Of a DNA stretch of 64,000 nucleotides, positions 12,201 through 25,400 are shown one piece after another. Position numbers and translations under genes: made by a program. The notes below the pieces were generated by a model. That model saw nothing but the letters and a program-made list of their open reading frames with translations. It was not told where the DNA came from and made no database searches. Source of the DNA: Trichobilharzia regenti (lineage: Eukaryota > Platyhelminthes > Trematoda > Strigeidida > Schistosomatidae); contig OX235262.1 of NCBI GenBank assembly GCA_944472135.2, positions 26,893,362-26,957,361 of the forward strand. The letters are read 5' to 3'. The first letter of the stretch is position 1, and the number at the start of each line of letters is the position of its first letter.

Positions 12201-13348
12201 AAACACTTTTTTGTGATGCTTGGATGAAGTCTGTAAACCCCATAGAAGCCGTGGCTAGCTTGACGTTAGTGTCGAAAATTGGAATCTTGTTACATAGGTC
12301 AAATGAGGTGGACATTGCTTTCAGATTAATAAAGGTCTGTCTTGACTGTTCCATCCTCATCTATCCTGCATGTAGTCAAAACTACGCTGACTAGGTAACT
12401 AAAAGACGTATACCATATTTATACTTATTATTATTATTATTAGTACTATTGTATTGTTAATTAATTTTGCGTCTCAAATTTTTTAAATTTTAGATACAAC
12501 CTTATGCTCTTCGTGGTAATATTGAAGTATTTCGTTGTCCATTATGTTCAAAAGATGAAATATTTAGTCGTGGGCATTTAACAAATCATTTACAAGATCA
12601 TCAAAGCAATTTTAAACGTGAAGATTATAAGCATGTTTGCTGTTTTTGTTTCAGTGAATTAAGTTCAAACAGTTCACTTGAACGTCATTTATTAACTCAT
12701 ACAAGTAGGTTAAAAATGCATATATGTATATATAATAGTTGGTTTGTAATGATTAAATTTCATTATAAATTATATAAATTAATCTCAGCGTGTTAAGAAA
12801 ATCAAAACAAGATTTTTCTGAACGTTTCGCCGTGTAAGCCACAGCTTCTTCAGCAGATTTATTCGTAACACCTACGGTCTGGAAACCTATAGTGATTAAA
12901 ATTTGTTTATACGAGTTTGACCACGTATTAATATCAGTTAGAGAACTATTGAAAACCATCCACAAGGAGTACTGGACAGTTGTTTCCTTCTAGCTCGGGA
13001 TCCATGGACATTACACTCCCACCACCAGGTTTCGAACACATGACCTTCTAGTTACAAGGCAAGTTCGAATACCATTCAGACACTGGGACCGACCCGACTC
13101 AATGGCCGTCCCATAAATTCTAACTTCTACCATTTCGTGATTTAGCGTGACTGGTACCAAGCAATGTGGTCTTCGGTGAGAAATCCATCCTCACACTTGA
13201 CTGGATGAACCTCCTGGTCACAACTTCTGACTAGAACTCCAGAAAACCCCGTCTTGTAACAAGGTATTAGCGAGCAGTACTCAAATGGTTCAAATGGTTC
13301 TCTAACTGATACCAATCCGCGGTCAAACTCGTAAATAAATAAATAAAT

Positions 13349-13403
<55 letters not shown>

Positions 13404-16400
13404 TAATTTTTATAGTATTCATTACATTAGAAGGTAATGAGAAATTCATTGTGCTATGTACTACTGACTGATTAAAATAAGTAGTTGAATTGTACCCACG
13501 TCAATCACTAATGTTTACTTGTTAGCTGGATAAGAGTGATCTAAACACCTGATGAATATTCCGCTTGTTTGGGTCTGGGTTAATCAGTTGTGTCTTGGAT
13601 TTGTCTCAGTTCAGAGAGCCGGTGAATACAATTGGAACCATCTTGATGATAACCAAAAAACGGAGGAGAATTTGAAAATTTTACCGTCAAGATTTGAAGT
13701 TTCAGTAGTCATGGAAATTTATTTTTTAACAGGGTGAGGTTGCTATCCTCACGTCTAAGTCATTTGAAACTTTGGAAGTGTTGTATTAGATAATAAAGTA
13801 GCATTATAATTGAAGATTTATTAATTCCTTATAAACAGTTAGTCCCTTTGATTAGTCTGCATGACCTTAATAGAAAGCAAAAATACACTTTGAACAATAT
13901 GATTATACATCTACTTATCAAGTATACAAATAAACGGATAGGTCAATCAAAGCAAACAAAATAATAGAGGTTTAAAAGAGTAAGGTTTTGTAAATAAATT
14001 TGAAGTGTAATTTTATTGGTTAGCTACTACTTTGATGTGTTTTCATATCACACGTTTACTTTATGCTAACGATGCGTTTTGTTATGTACCAAGCTGATAT
14101 AGTCTAGTTGTTATTAGATGGTTGAAGTCTAATGCTTGCAAGTTTGTGTGTGTGTGGTGAAATTGTTCGAAATGGAAAGCACAATTAGATCCCAATGATT
14201 TCAGATCAACTTTGTAAACTTTATATAATATATTTATACGAGTTTGACCATGGATTGATTGTAACCGGAAGGTCCTGGGGTTCAAAACCCCTGCGTACTG
14301 CCGATAATTCCCAAAATATGATGAAATAGGTATCCAGTACTCCCTGTGGCTGGTTTTCAATTCTTCTCTAACTGATATCAATCCGTGGTCAAACTTGTAT
14401 AAAAACATTTAATCCTAACAAACCAAACTCTTGAATATATAATGTATGACTATTCCATGGATTGTATTTACACGATGTTCAACGCTAAGAAATGATATTC
14501 ACTGTCTTAATGTAGTTGTGTTTAGTTGAAGGCTTTCAATAGATCAAGTTACAGATCGACGTGGTTTCAGTGTCCCATTTCCGTTGGAAATCATCCCCAA
14601 ATGAGAAATGCTTTAAATGATAAAAATTCTATTCATCTCAATCAATCAGTCGCATAAAGTTTTATCCAAGTGTGTTTGCTTTCTTGGTTATCTATCATTT
14701 ATGGTATCAAGGAGATTGTATGCTGTTTTGTTTATTCCTTTACGTTCCCAGTGGAATATAGGGGGGCTTTAAGCTACAGACTTAAAGTTTCTGTAGCAGT
14801 GGTGTTTATTTTTACAGAATGGGGTTGCTAACCAGCCTCATGCCCAAACTTCCCTCTTTACTAGTCCTATTACTGGCTTAGCGAGGTAAAGGAGTGAGTC
14901 TGTGACCGGGGATCGAACCCCGGACCACATGCATGGCTGGCGAACATTCTACCACTGTGCCACCGACAATTTCGTCTATGCAAGAAACTGTGGTGAGATT
15001 TCGAACCGCGTAAATTGCAAATGGTGAATTAATGAGTAAATTGTGAATTTAATTTATGATTTTACCAGATATCTCAGGTAGCTAGTCAAAAATCGAGTGC
15101 TTTGAACTGATTCGGCTGTCTGAATTGATGAGCTTGGCTTCAAAGGTCAAAAACGTCTCTCCGTTATTTGGATCACTTCGATCTGCCCAGCAAGTACTAC
15201 TGGTTGATATGGGTCGCATGTAACTACTAATCTCAGTCAATCAGTAGTATACATTTTAGGTGAATATACTTTATCAGTTTTGTTAACTACTTCTGGTTAG
15301 ACTAAATATAAGTGCGTATTTTAGTAGTGGAGTCTCTAGGACTCATGTTTCAATCCTATTCGGGACTCGTTAGCCTAGAAGTACTACTATGGTGTTCCCA
15401 CTGACACTGAAATGTAGGAACTATCTTTTCAAATACCAAAGCGTCATCGTTTTGGATCACTTGGTCATCAAAGCGAAATAACATTAAGTCAGCCTTCAGA
15501 TATCTTCAAATTATTATTATTATTTGTACTTATTAGAGCTGACATGATAACAGAAGAGATAAATATAAACAAATTGAATTTAGTACTAAAGTGATACCTC
15601 AACTTTGTATACTAAGTATAGAAATAGAGTAAAACGAAAGCGGTGAATTAGAATATCAGGCTGCACTTCAATACACACACACACACACACATTTCATCTT
15701 ATTATCATCATCACACGATAATGACTCATATGTAGGAGATACCAGAATCAAAGTCCTAACAGTATAAAATACTATATGTTGCTAAGTTTTGATTCAAAAT
15801 AACATTGGATTATGTGAGTAAACTAGTATATATTGATGTGCCCACTTATTCTAACGTTGTTGTTGTATGGCCTGGCAACTTTAACTTTTACCTTCATTTG
15901 TATTAAACGTAAGGTTATATTTGAAACTGAAGCATATCAGAAGTCAGAATCAAGTGAGAATGTTAAAGGATGGTACATATGTTTGCACAACACGATATTA
16001 ATCAAATATGTAAGAATAAATATATCAAAGTTCCAGTTCACTTATAATCCTTTACGCGTTTGAGGGGATTAACAACATATATATGTATGTATGTATGTAT
16101 ATATGCATACCATATGAGTGATTTATCCACTTCATATCTCATTTATATTGTGAGACTTTGGCTACAAGTATTCTGACTGAAGAATCTCTGACTGTGAGAC
16201 AACGGAAAGCTAAAAATGGAGATTGGATACTATGGTGTAGTAGACTAAATGGCTAAGTTTGTTTATATGCTAAGTAAAGAAGGACAAAACGAATACAATC
16301 ATGTATGTATGTAGAAGGATATTCTGTGCACATAAAGTGAAGTTATTTGAAAAGTTATAATTATCCCAGAATACTCAAATATAGACGTACAGAAGAATAG

Positions 16401-19400
16401 TGAGAATGAAATAGTCCTCATCTTGGTTATAATGGGATGCTCACTACACGTAAGAGATGCCAATCGCCGGAGGACACTTGTAGAGAGAAAAGTGGATTGG
16501 AGCAAAGGATCCCGATGTGGTACATGTATCGACTAGGTACGATACAGAGTTGGTTGGCAGATGTGGAAAGCGAGAGGCTGGAGATATTTTTCGGCCACCA
16601 CAATATGGTAAAATCTAGTCAGAATACACGGTAACCTATTATTATTATTATTGTTCCCTTGGGTTCCTAGTGGAACATACGGCTTAAACTGCACGTCTCC
16701 ACTTGCTTCTGTCTTCCTTCTGTTGTACTCTACACCTGCATCCATGTTAGTCCATACTCTTTCAACTCCTCTTCAAACGATCTCCTCCAAGTCACCCTTG
16801 CACTGATGACCAACTCGCCGCTCCCATTTCGGCTTGGTTCCACTCGAGCGATGGCCTGACGCGCGCGCGATGTCACCCAGTGGCCTTCTCAGCGAGTGTC
16901 CAATCCATCTCAATCCACTTTCTCCTGCATATTTGTTGGTTAGCGATTAGTCCTTCTTTTGTTTTTTTCCATAGTTTCTTGTTGGTGATTCTTTCCGACC
17001 CGGCCATCTGATCTTCAGTATAGAGCGAAGACAGTTAGTTGTTGATAAAGGTCTGCAATAGCCAGCCTGCTGGAAATATTCTTTGTGACCAACCCGCCAA
17101 GTTTCTGATTCGATCCGTATAGAAGAACTGACTTGACGTTGTTTGTATTGAAAATGCCACCGAAGTTTGTTGTTGATGCTGGCTGAGTGACGAAGATTTC
17201 CAAGTTGGTTTCAGGTTGATGAATAATGGGTTTCTCGCCTTCCCGATTCTCGCTCGACTTGACATCATCGTCCGTTCCGACTTCCTGTAGTTGAGACAAT
17301 GCTCCCAAGATAAGTGAATGAATATAGGAATACCGATCTGAAAACTCCAGATGATCTTGATTTGACGCATGGATGATTTATGCTTAATGTCATACAGACT
17401 AGAAGACTTGCAGGTAAAAACCGAAAAAAAACTGGATGAAGAAGCACCCAGAGAAGACAGCACTTCAGGTGAAATTACAGAAAACGCACATGATAAAGAT
17501 AACCAACCAGCATCAATCACCATCAAAAGGAGAAATTTGAAAGAGGTCACTTCCTTCCCCTATCTAGGCAGCATCGTTTCAACTACAAGCGTCATGGATG
17601 AATATGTTAAAACCAGCTAGAATTGGATAGACAAGATACACCTTCATCAATCTGAAATCTGTTTGGAAATCTCCTGCACTCCACCTCAGCATAAAGAAGA
17701 AAATTTGGATTTTCAGCACCAATGTTAAGATAGGCAATCCTTTTATACGGGTGAGAAGCTTAGGACTCGTGTCTCGTAAAGCGCTTCCACTAGGCGCTAC
17801 TGTTAGTCCTTTATCAACAAGTGCCCCCTTCGCTAGCTCAATAGTGAAGATCGAATGGTCTGAAAGAATTAGTAAGAAGAAACTTTGGCTGGGAACAAAC
17901 CAACCAACCAAGAGCTGATTGCTCAGAAAATATACAGAGGTCACCGTCGAATGACACTGTACTGAACTCAGACCATCGCTCTAGTGGTACCCGAATGAGG
18001 AACGACAAGTTGGGCGTGCGTCCAAGATCGTGTGGCCCGCTAGAAAGGACCACATGGAATAAGACAACAGTGAAGAGATACTGTTGAAGCTGTATGTTCC
18101 ACTCAGAACCTAAAGCAAGTTTAAAAATTTAATTCATGGTATCACTTTTTTAAAATAATAAAAAAGTAACACGACACAAATTAGTGCACTTGGTGAATGA
18201 TACGTAGGAAAAAAGAAGATATAAATAAACACACTTAACTGTGCACTTTACTTAAGTACACGACATGCACTTTGACTGACCGATACATTTCGAAGCTGTA
18301 AGGCACGAGAGTATAAAATTCAAATTTTTCTAAAAACAGTGAGTTGATTTTGTTCGTGTAAATCTTTATTGGATGTGAAACAAGTAGAAATATTTGAAAC
18401 TTTGGCAGAAGTGGAGACAATGCTCCCTGGCTAGATAAGTGAATGAATGAAGTAACCTGTTTCAAATCCCTCCCGTTGATGGTGACTGGCGCTGGATGCT
18501 GCTGCTTCTGTTGTTGGTTGGTTATTTTCATAACCTCCGTCTTGTCTTTGTTCACTTGGAGTCCTGTCTTCACCGGCTGCTTCTTCAACCAGTTTGTCGG
18601 TTTTCGCTTGTAAGTCTTCGATTTTGTGTGACATCAAACATAAATCATCGCCGCGGGAAATCCAGGTCTTCTAGGTTCTTCACGTTGGTCCAGGATATCC
18701 CTGTCTTCTAGTTTCCCACTGTCTGACGTATAATCCAGTCCACCACAATCCGACCACAGAAATATATAGACTATCATCATTTTATAAATTACAATTATAC
18801 ATTTTACATATAAATGTAAAATATTTCGGATTATTTACATGACTAATTCATGGTATTTCTTTTTAAAAATTTTTCTAATTTAGACCATCGTCCATTTAAC
18901 TGCAATCTGTGTGATAAAGCCTTTACAACTAATGGCAATTTAAGTCGACATATACGTACATCTCATCAAGTGAAAACAACAGTCACAAACTCTTTTACAC
19001 CAATAAGTACTGTTACTCCATCAACAGCATCAACATCATCATCATCATTAGCTCCACAATTAGTACCACATCACACATCAAATCATCAACACCACCAACA
19101 ACAGCCAATACTGTTACCTAATTGGTTTCAATCTTCTACTGGTCAACTACAGTCACCTTCATCATCTTCAACAAATATTTATCCTAAGCTCAGTTCAGTA
19201 TATCATAGTGGAGGAGTTAACGATGAATACCGTCATCATCAAAACACCTCATCGTCATCGTCCTCCTCAACATCAATAAAACAATTAGATTTGAATACTT
19301 CTCGAATAAATACTTCACAGCAGTTGACTACAATTCAATCAAATTATAATGAAATGCTAAAAATAAGGCATGATTATCCTACACCTTGGATGAATTTATC

Positions 19401-22400
19401 TTCTTCTACTTCAACTGTTAATTCAAATGATAAACAACACATTGATGTTATTGGCATAAAATCGTGTATGAATAATAGCCTGTCGAATATTATACCAACT
19501 TTTATCATAAATGATGAACCAATTAAATTAGAACAAACAAAATCACCTTTATCAGGATATGATTTACATGAACAGAATAGACGAGACAATCACTCTGAGG
19601 CGATGAGATCATCATCAACTTCTTTGTATACAGAAAATAAGAATTTCGCCAACTGGTCAACAGATTATACAAAACACCAAGAACAACATTATATTGATAA
19701 TGATAATTTGAATAATAAAATATTCGAATCTTCTAGCTGGTCATCATATAATAAAGGCAATAATACTACATCTGAATTTCTTCAATTCTTTTCAAATTAT
19801 TGGTTAAATTTAAGTAAAAGTGGTGTATTGAACAATTCAACTTATTATACTACAAGTGTAGATCCACGAACAATTATTGCTAGTCTATTACCTTCTTCAT
19901 ATTTACCTGTAAATAATAATGCAATGAATAATGATTTCACTTCTGTCACAATGATGTCATCACTTTCAACATCAACATCATCATCGTCAGCGGCGGCAGC
20001 AACAGCAGGAGCAAATGGTCCAGTTGATACAATTGGAAATTTTTCAAAGTATACTTCAGAATCACCTAGAATTACTATTTGTGAAATTCCATCATCAACA
20101 GGTATCAATGAGATGGACAATCAAGTCAACAGAAGATTTGATAGAGGAAGTCTTTATACTGCCAGTTCTGGAGAATATGGTGTTGTTTCTTCATCACCTA
20201 ATCCAAATGTACAGAATAATAATAATAACAACAACTTACAAGTTATACGACCTAAATTCTTCACTGGGACGAATAAACATGAACGGCAAAAATCACGCAT
20301 AAAGAAAGTGAGAACTATGGTATGTTTCTATACTTTTAAACTATGCAAAGTTTCTAATGTTTATCAATAAAGATAATAGGAAGTGACATTTAGATTATTT
20401 CTAAGCACAATGGTGACGAATGTAACCTGATGAATAGGCACTCAAATAGCTTCCATGTCTATAGACTTTTGGAAGATGACAAATGTGTTTTTTCAGGATT
20501 TCATTGTGAGCTGAAATTGGCTAGAGAACCAGTGGAAAACCTGCGCGGAGTACTAGACAGCCATCTGTTCCTAATTTGGGACATTTCAGAAGTACGCTCC
20601 AACTGTCAGGGTTCGAGCCCAGGACCTTCCGGTTAAAAAGCGAGCCAGTGGGACCCAACTCAATGGCCAGACTATGAGTTTCAACTTCTGCCTAATTCAT
20701 GGTAAAGAGCAACTGGCGCCTCACACCCGACTTGCTGTACCCCAATGCAGGTGACGACTTCTCACTAGAACTCCAGGTAACTACCTACCTGAATATGACC
20801 AGTGGCTAGTAGGCATCAGATTGATATTCAAGTGTTGATTAGCAGAGATTTGATTTGAATGGTGTATGCGTACTGTTGAAGAGTGCCAAGCTAGGAGGAA
20901 ACAGCTGTCCAACACTCCTTCTACGTTTTCCAATTTATACTTCTATGTATCATAGACGGGACTTCAAATGAGCATAAAAAAGATGGAGGTGATGAAGATA
21001 CCCAGGTACCAAAAAGAACATCCAGCACCAATCACGATCGAAGGAAAAAAGAAAATTTGAAAGATGTTACTTTTTTCGCTTATCTAGGAAGCATCGTCTC
21101 AACTACAGATGATAGCACAGATGAGGATGTCAAAGCTGACCACAATCAGAAAGGCAAGACAGACCTTCATCAACCTGAAATCAATTTCGAAATCGTCTAC
21201 ACTCCACCTCAGCATAAAGAAGAAGATTCGGATTTTCAATACAAATGTAAAATGTATGAGTTAGAAACTTGACTAGCACATGACGAAAAGCATTTCTAAC
21301 AGGCTACAGGATACTTTTGGCAACAGCTGCCTTCTTTGGCTGCATATTGAAGATTAAATGGCCGGTTGAAAAGAATTATCAACAAGAAACTCTGGCTGGA
21401 AACAAACCGACCAAGAGACGATCGCTCAACAAATATGCAGAAGAAAATGAAGATGGATTGGGCATACTCTGAGGAAACCGTCGGTTGACATCGCGCTGAA
21501 TGCAGGCCATTGCTCGAGTGGAATACCTATGGGAAATGACCAGTGGGTTGCCCTAGGGTAACATGGAGAAGATGAGAGACTATGGATAAGCGTGGGGCCG
21601 GCTTAAGGGGACAGCAGAAAACAAGAGAAGATAGAGACGTGCTGTTGAAGCCCTACAATGTATCAACTGCATATTAACATATTTTGGTTGACGTTGATTA
21701 CCAGTGGTATTCAGGATGTGCATTTCGTCCTATATGAGAGGCTTATCATCTGGATAAATGAACATTCCAAGCGACTGGTGATCACACTACGACTCACTCA
21801 CTCACTCACCACCAGTCTCTGGGAATGCAAGTGTACGCAATGATCAGTCCTGGAATCCTAGATTCTATTCCTAGTCATGATCAACAAAAATAACACCATG
21901 TTAATCTCTAGACATCGTTGAAATGTTCGTACTAGAAGCCGATATCTTCACAGAGACTGAGAATTTTGCTCAAATGTAATCAATCAGCAAGAAATACAAA
22001 TTAATGTAAAACCAAATAGTATAGATTAATATAGTGGTGCAATGGTAGAATACTTGCCAACCACTCACATGGTCGGAGGTTCGATCCGCAACCGCCACAC
22101 CCATAAATCTTATTAAGCCGGTTGTAAGCTCATTAAAGATGGAGGGATCAGCATAAAGCTAACAGTCTAACCCGCATTGGAACTTCGTAGCTGATGTTTA
22201 AAGACCGATGTCCCACTGGGAACTTACAGGATTATATAATAATAATAATACAGTCAACAGATACGCTTTATTAAAAATTAATCGAAGTATAAATTAGAAG
22301 TATTTCAATCAATTTTAATGCTCTCCAACCTGATGTTAGCTAAACCTCTTTCTATATGGTAATCCATAAGTGATACGAACTATCTGAGATGACCAAGACT

Positions 22401-25400
22401 ACCAAGACATAGAAAACCTTACTATTAATTAACAATCCACTTCTCTCCTAAGACTGACAGGAGACAACCTAGTCTGGCAGTTGATGTGATAATAAACAGA
22501 CTTTAAAACACCATTCATTCACATGATAGCTGAGTATGATTGTAATAAAATGGTGGCCTGATTAACATTTTGTTCTCTTAGCTCAGTTGGAGTACAGTGC
22601 TGCAGGCCTCTGGGTTGAATTCTTTCATGGTGTAGATTTTCACTTCATCTCCAGTTATCTTTGATTGAAGAAATTTTCATCCGTTAACATTTCATATGAG
22701 AGAAAAGCCGGCACTGTTCATTTCATCACCCTCAGAGACCTTTATGTCTGATCATGGAGAGTGACATGATTAACAAACTTCTAGAATAGAGTTCAATACG
22801 CATGAAATATGTCTTCAATTCTAATGAAGATTATTCTGCACTTTGATTTAACCTGGATTACTTCTTATTTGTTGAATTTTATACAGAAAACTTTTTCAGT
22901 ACGTTATATCTTGGCTAAAAGAAGAAAAAGTCTGACGATGATTGGAAAGAAGAGACTGTCAAGAAAAGTAGCAGATATTAAATTCAGATCGTTAAGTAAG
23001 TTACCATATTTTTTATTGTAACGGTTAATGTGTAGAAGTTGTTGAAAGTTATGCATAATAATTTATGTTTTCAACACAACATGGTTAAGTGTTTGAAAGT
23101 TAAGACGACGATGGATTAACTGAATGGATGTTTTCTTTTGATTTTAAGAATATTTAAAAACTGTTTTTTTTCTAGTCAATGATGAATTGTTCAGTGATTT
23201 GAGTTTTTCCATCCAGGACATTATAGTGTTATGTAATGATAAGCAATTTACTGGCTAGTGTAAACAATCCTATAATACAGTTCATTGAATTTTGTGACAG
23301 GCAACTTCAACACAGAAAAAACTTCATTTTCTATTTGTTTATGTTGTTTCTCTGAATAATCAGTTATCACAAGATTTCATCATGAGCTGAAATCAGTTAG
23401 AGAACCATTGGAAAACCTGGGAGCACTAGACAGCTGTTCCGTCACCCTAGTTTGGGACTCTTCATCAGCACGCACCCACCGCCAGGATTCGAACCCAGGA
23501 CCTTGTGATTACAAGGCAAGCCAGCTCGTATATCATTAAGCCATTGGGACCCGATTTAATGGCCCATGAATCCTAACTTCTGCCAATTCACGACATAGCG
23601 CGACTCCTAGCCAATGTCTTTATCCTCACACCCGACCTGCTGCACCCTACGGCTTGTCACTAGAACCCCAGGTAACTACCTACCTGAATAGGGCAAGTCG
23701 CTAGTGTGCATCTCATTGGTATTCAAGTGTTGGTTTGTAGGGATTTGATTGGTTACAGCTCATGATCAAATTCTATAACCAGTCAAATCCCTACAAACCA
23801 ACACTTGAATAATCAATCATTAGTTTGCACTACTTATTTAAAATCCATTAAATATTGCCAAGTGTTGGCTTATAGAGATTCGATTGATTTCAAGGTTGTT
23901 CATGAAATGATTTTAGTTAGCGAACCAGTGAAAACCAGCCACAGGGAGTACCAGACAGCTGTTTTGTGCTTATTTGTGACTTATCATCAGTACGAACCAG
24001 AAAAATTCACACGGGATAGGAACCAAGACCTTTAGGTTACACGAAGACCTCACTGATTATTCAGCCACCGGTTTGGATGGAATCCAGTAGTTCGTCAATT
24101 CTAACTTCTATCATTTCGTGCTATACACCACAGCCTCCAACTAATGTCACATCCAACTCTGTGAACTTCGCTGGTCATGACATCCTACTAGGACATTAGA
24201 CACCTTCATTCTACAGTCAGTTAGTCAGTCACCAGTAAGCACTGGGTTAATTCTCTAGTGTTAATTTAAAGACTGGTCAAGGAAAACACTTCAGTTAAAG
24301 AACTAGAGAGGAGTAGTGAACAGCTGTTTCGATCTTGCTTTGGACTCATCATCAGTACACATCCCATGATCCCACTATGGATCTCCAACAAAGAATTAGG
24401 AGTCATGATTATAACTGCACTGCCTACTATCTCCAATCAACAGGAATATTCTGAAAGTCAATAAAACTTCATTTGATATTGAGGCATTTTTGTGCATGAT
24501 TTTATCATTGGTGTGGTGTACTCATGAATAATATGACTAATGACAAATAAGAATGATTTACTGGACATTAGTCAACTAACAACTGTTTACCTTAATTATT
24601 ATTGCTCAGTACAGACTTGTTGTCACCAGACAGACTTGAATCCTTAAAACAGTCAATTCAATTAATTACAAAAAGAAACAATTGAAATTTTCCAAAAAAA
24701 ACTAGAAAGAAACAAAATTTTACAAGTCATCTAAATCCTTAAACAAAAGAAAAAAAATCCATTTTGATTTTTACTCGTGGTCAGCTAGATAGATCCGTTA
24801 CAAACAATGCATGCATGAATGGAGACATGTTTTGAATGTCTCCGTTAGATCAAGGATCATTTGAGATCTCCTCAATCCTTTTTTTTTGTGTGTGTGAAAA
24901 AATAATAATATGCAAATACATATAATTCCCACAAAATACAAAACAAGAAAACTGGCAAAACATGTTTACCAACGATTAAACTCAAACAAAAAGTGGACGC
25001 GTTATGCTTCCTTTTAGTTGGTATAAAAGTTTGTTTAAGGAGAAGGGGGGGGGCGGGAGGTCTCAAGGAATTCCGTCTTGTATTTCTTCAATATCAATTT
25101 AACTACGAAAATAAAAATTAATTTTTGAAAACACAACACAGTTAAAAAGTGATCATAGATCTAATGTTGTTGTACAGATCCAAATTACGCCTAGAAATTT
25201 CTCCTCTTGTACACTCATGATCAGCTGTTAATAATATACAAGATGGGGTATTTCGTTTTGGTTGTTGTTGTTGTTGTTGAATGCTTAGTTTTGAGTGTGG
25301 AAACACACACACACACACACAAGGAAAAAACAAAACAGGTCAGTATAACTGTCAAAAGAAAATGTCAAATTTGATCTGAACAAAAAATACATGAAAAAAA

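Noticed and set aside
13267..13449. ORF on the minus strand encoding an Ile-Tyr repeat
   Set aside because: Translation of the (TA)n microsatellite.
15833..16063. 76-residue ORF starting with a hydrophobic segment (small membrane protein)
   Set aside because: Starts at TTG-ATG inside intron 3, with AT-rich composition and no splice or conservation evidence; hydrophobicity is expected from AT-rich DNA.
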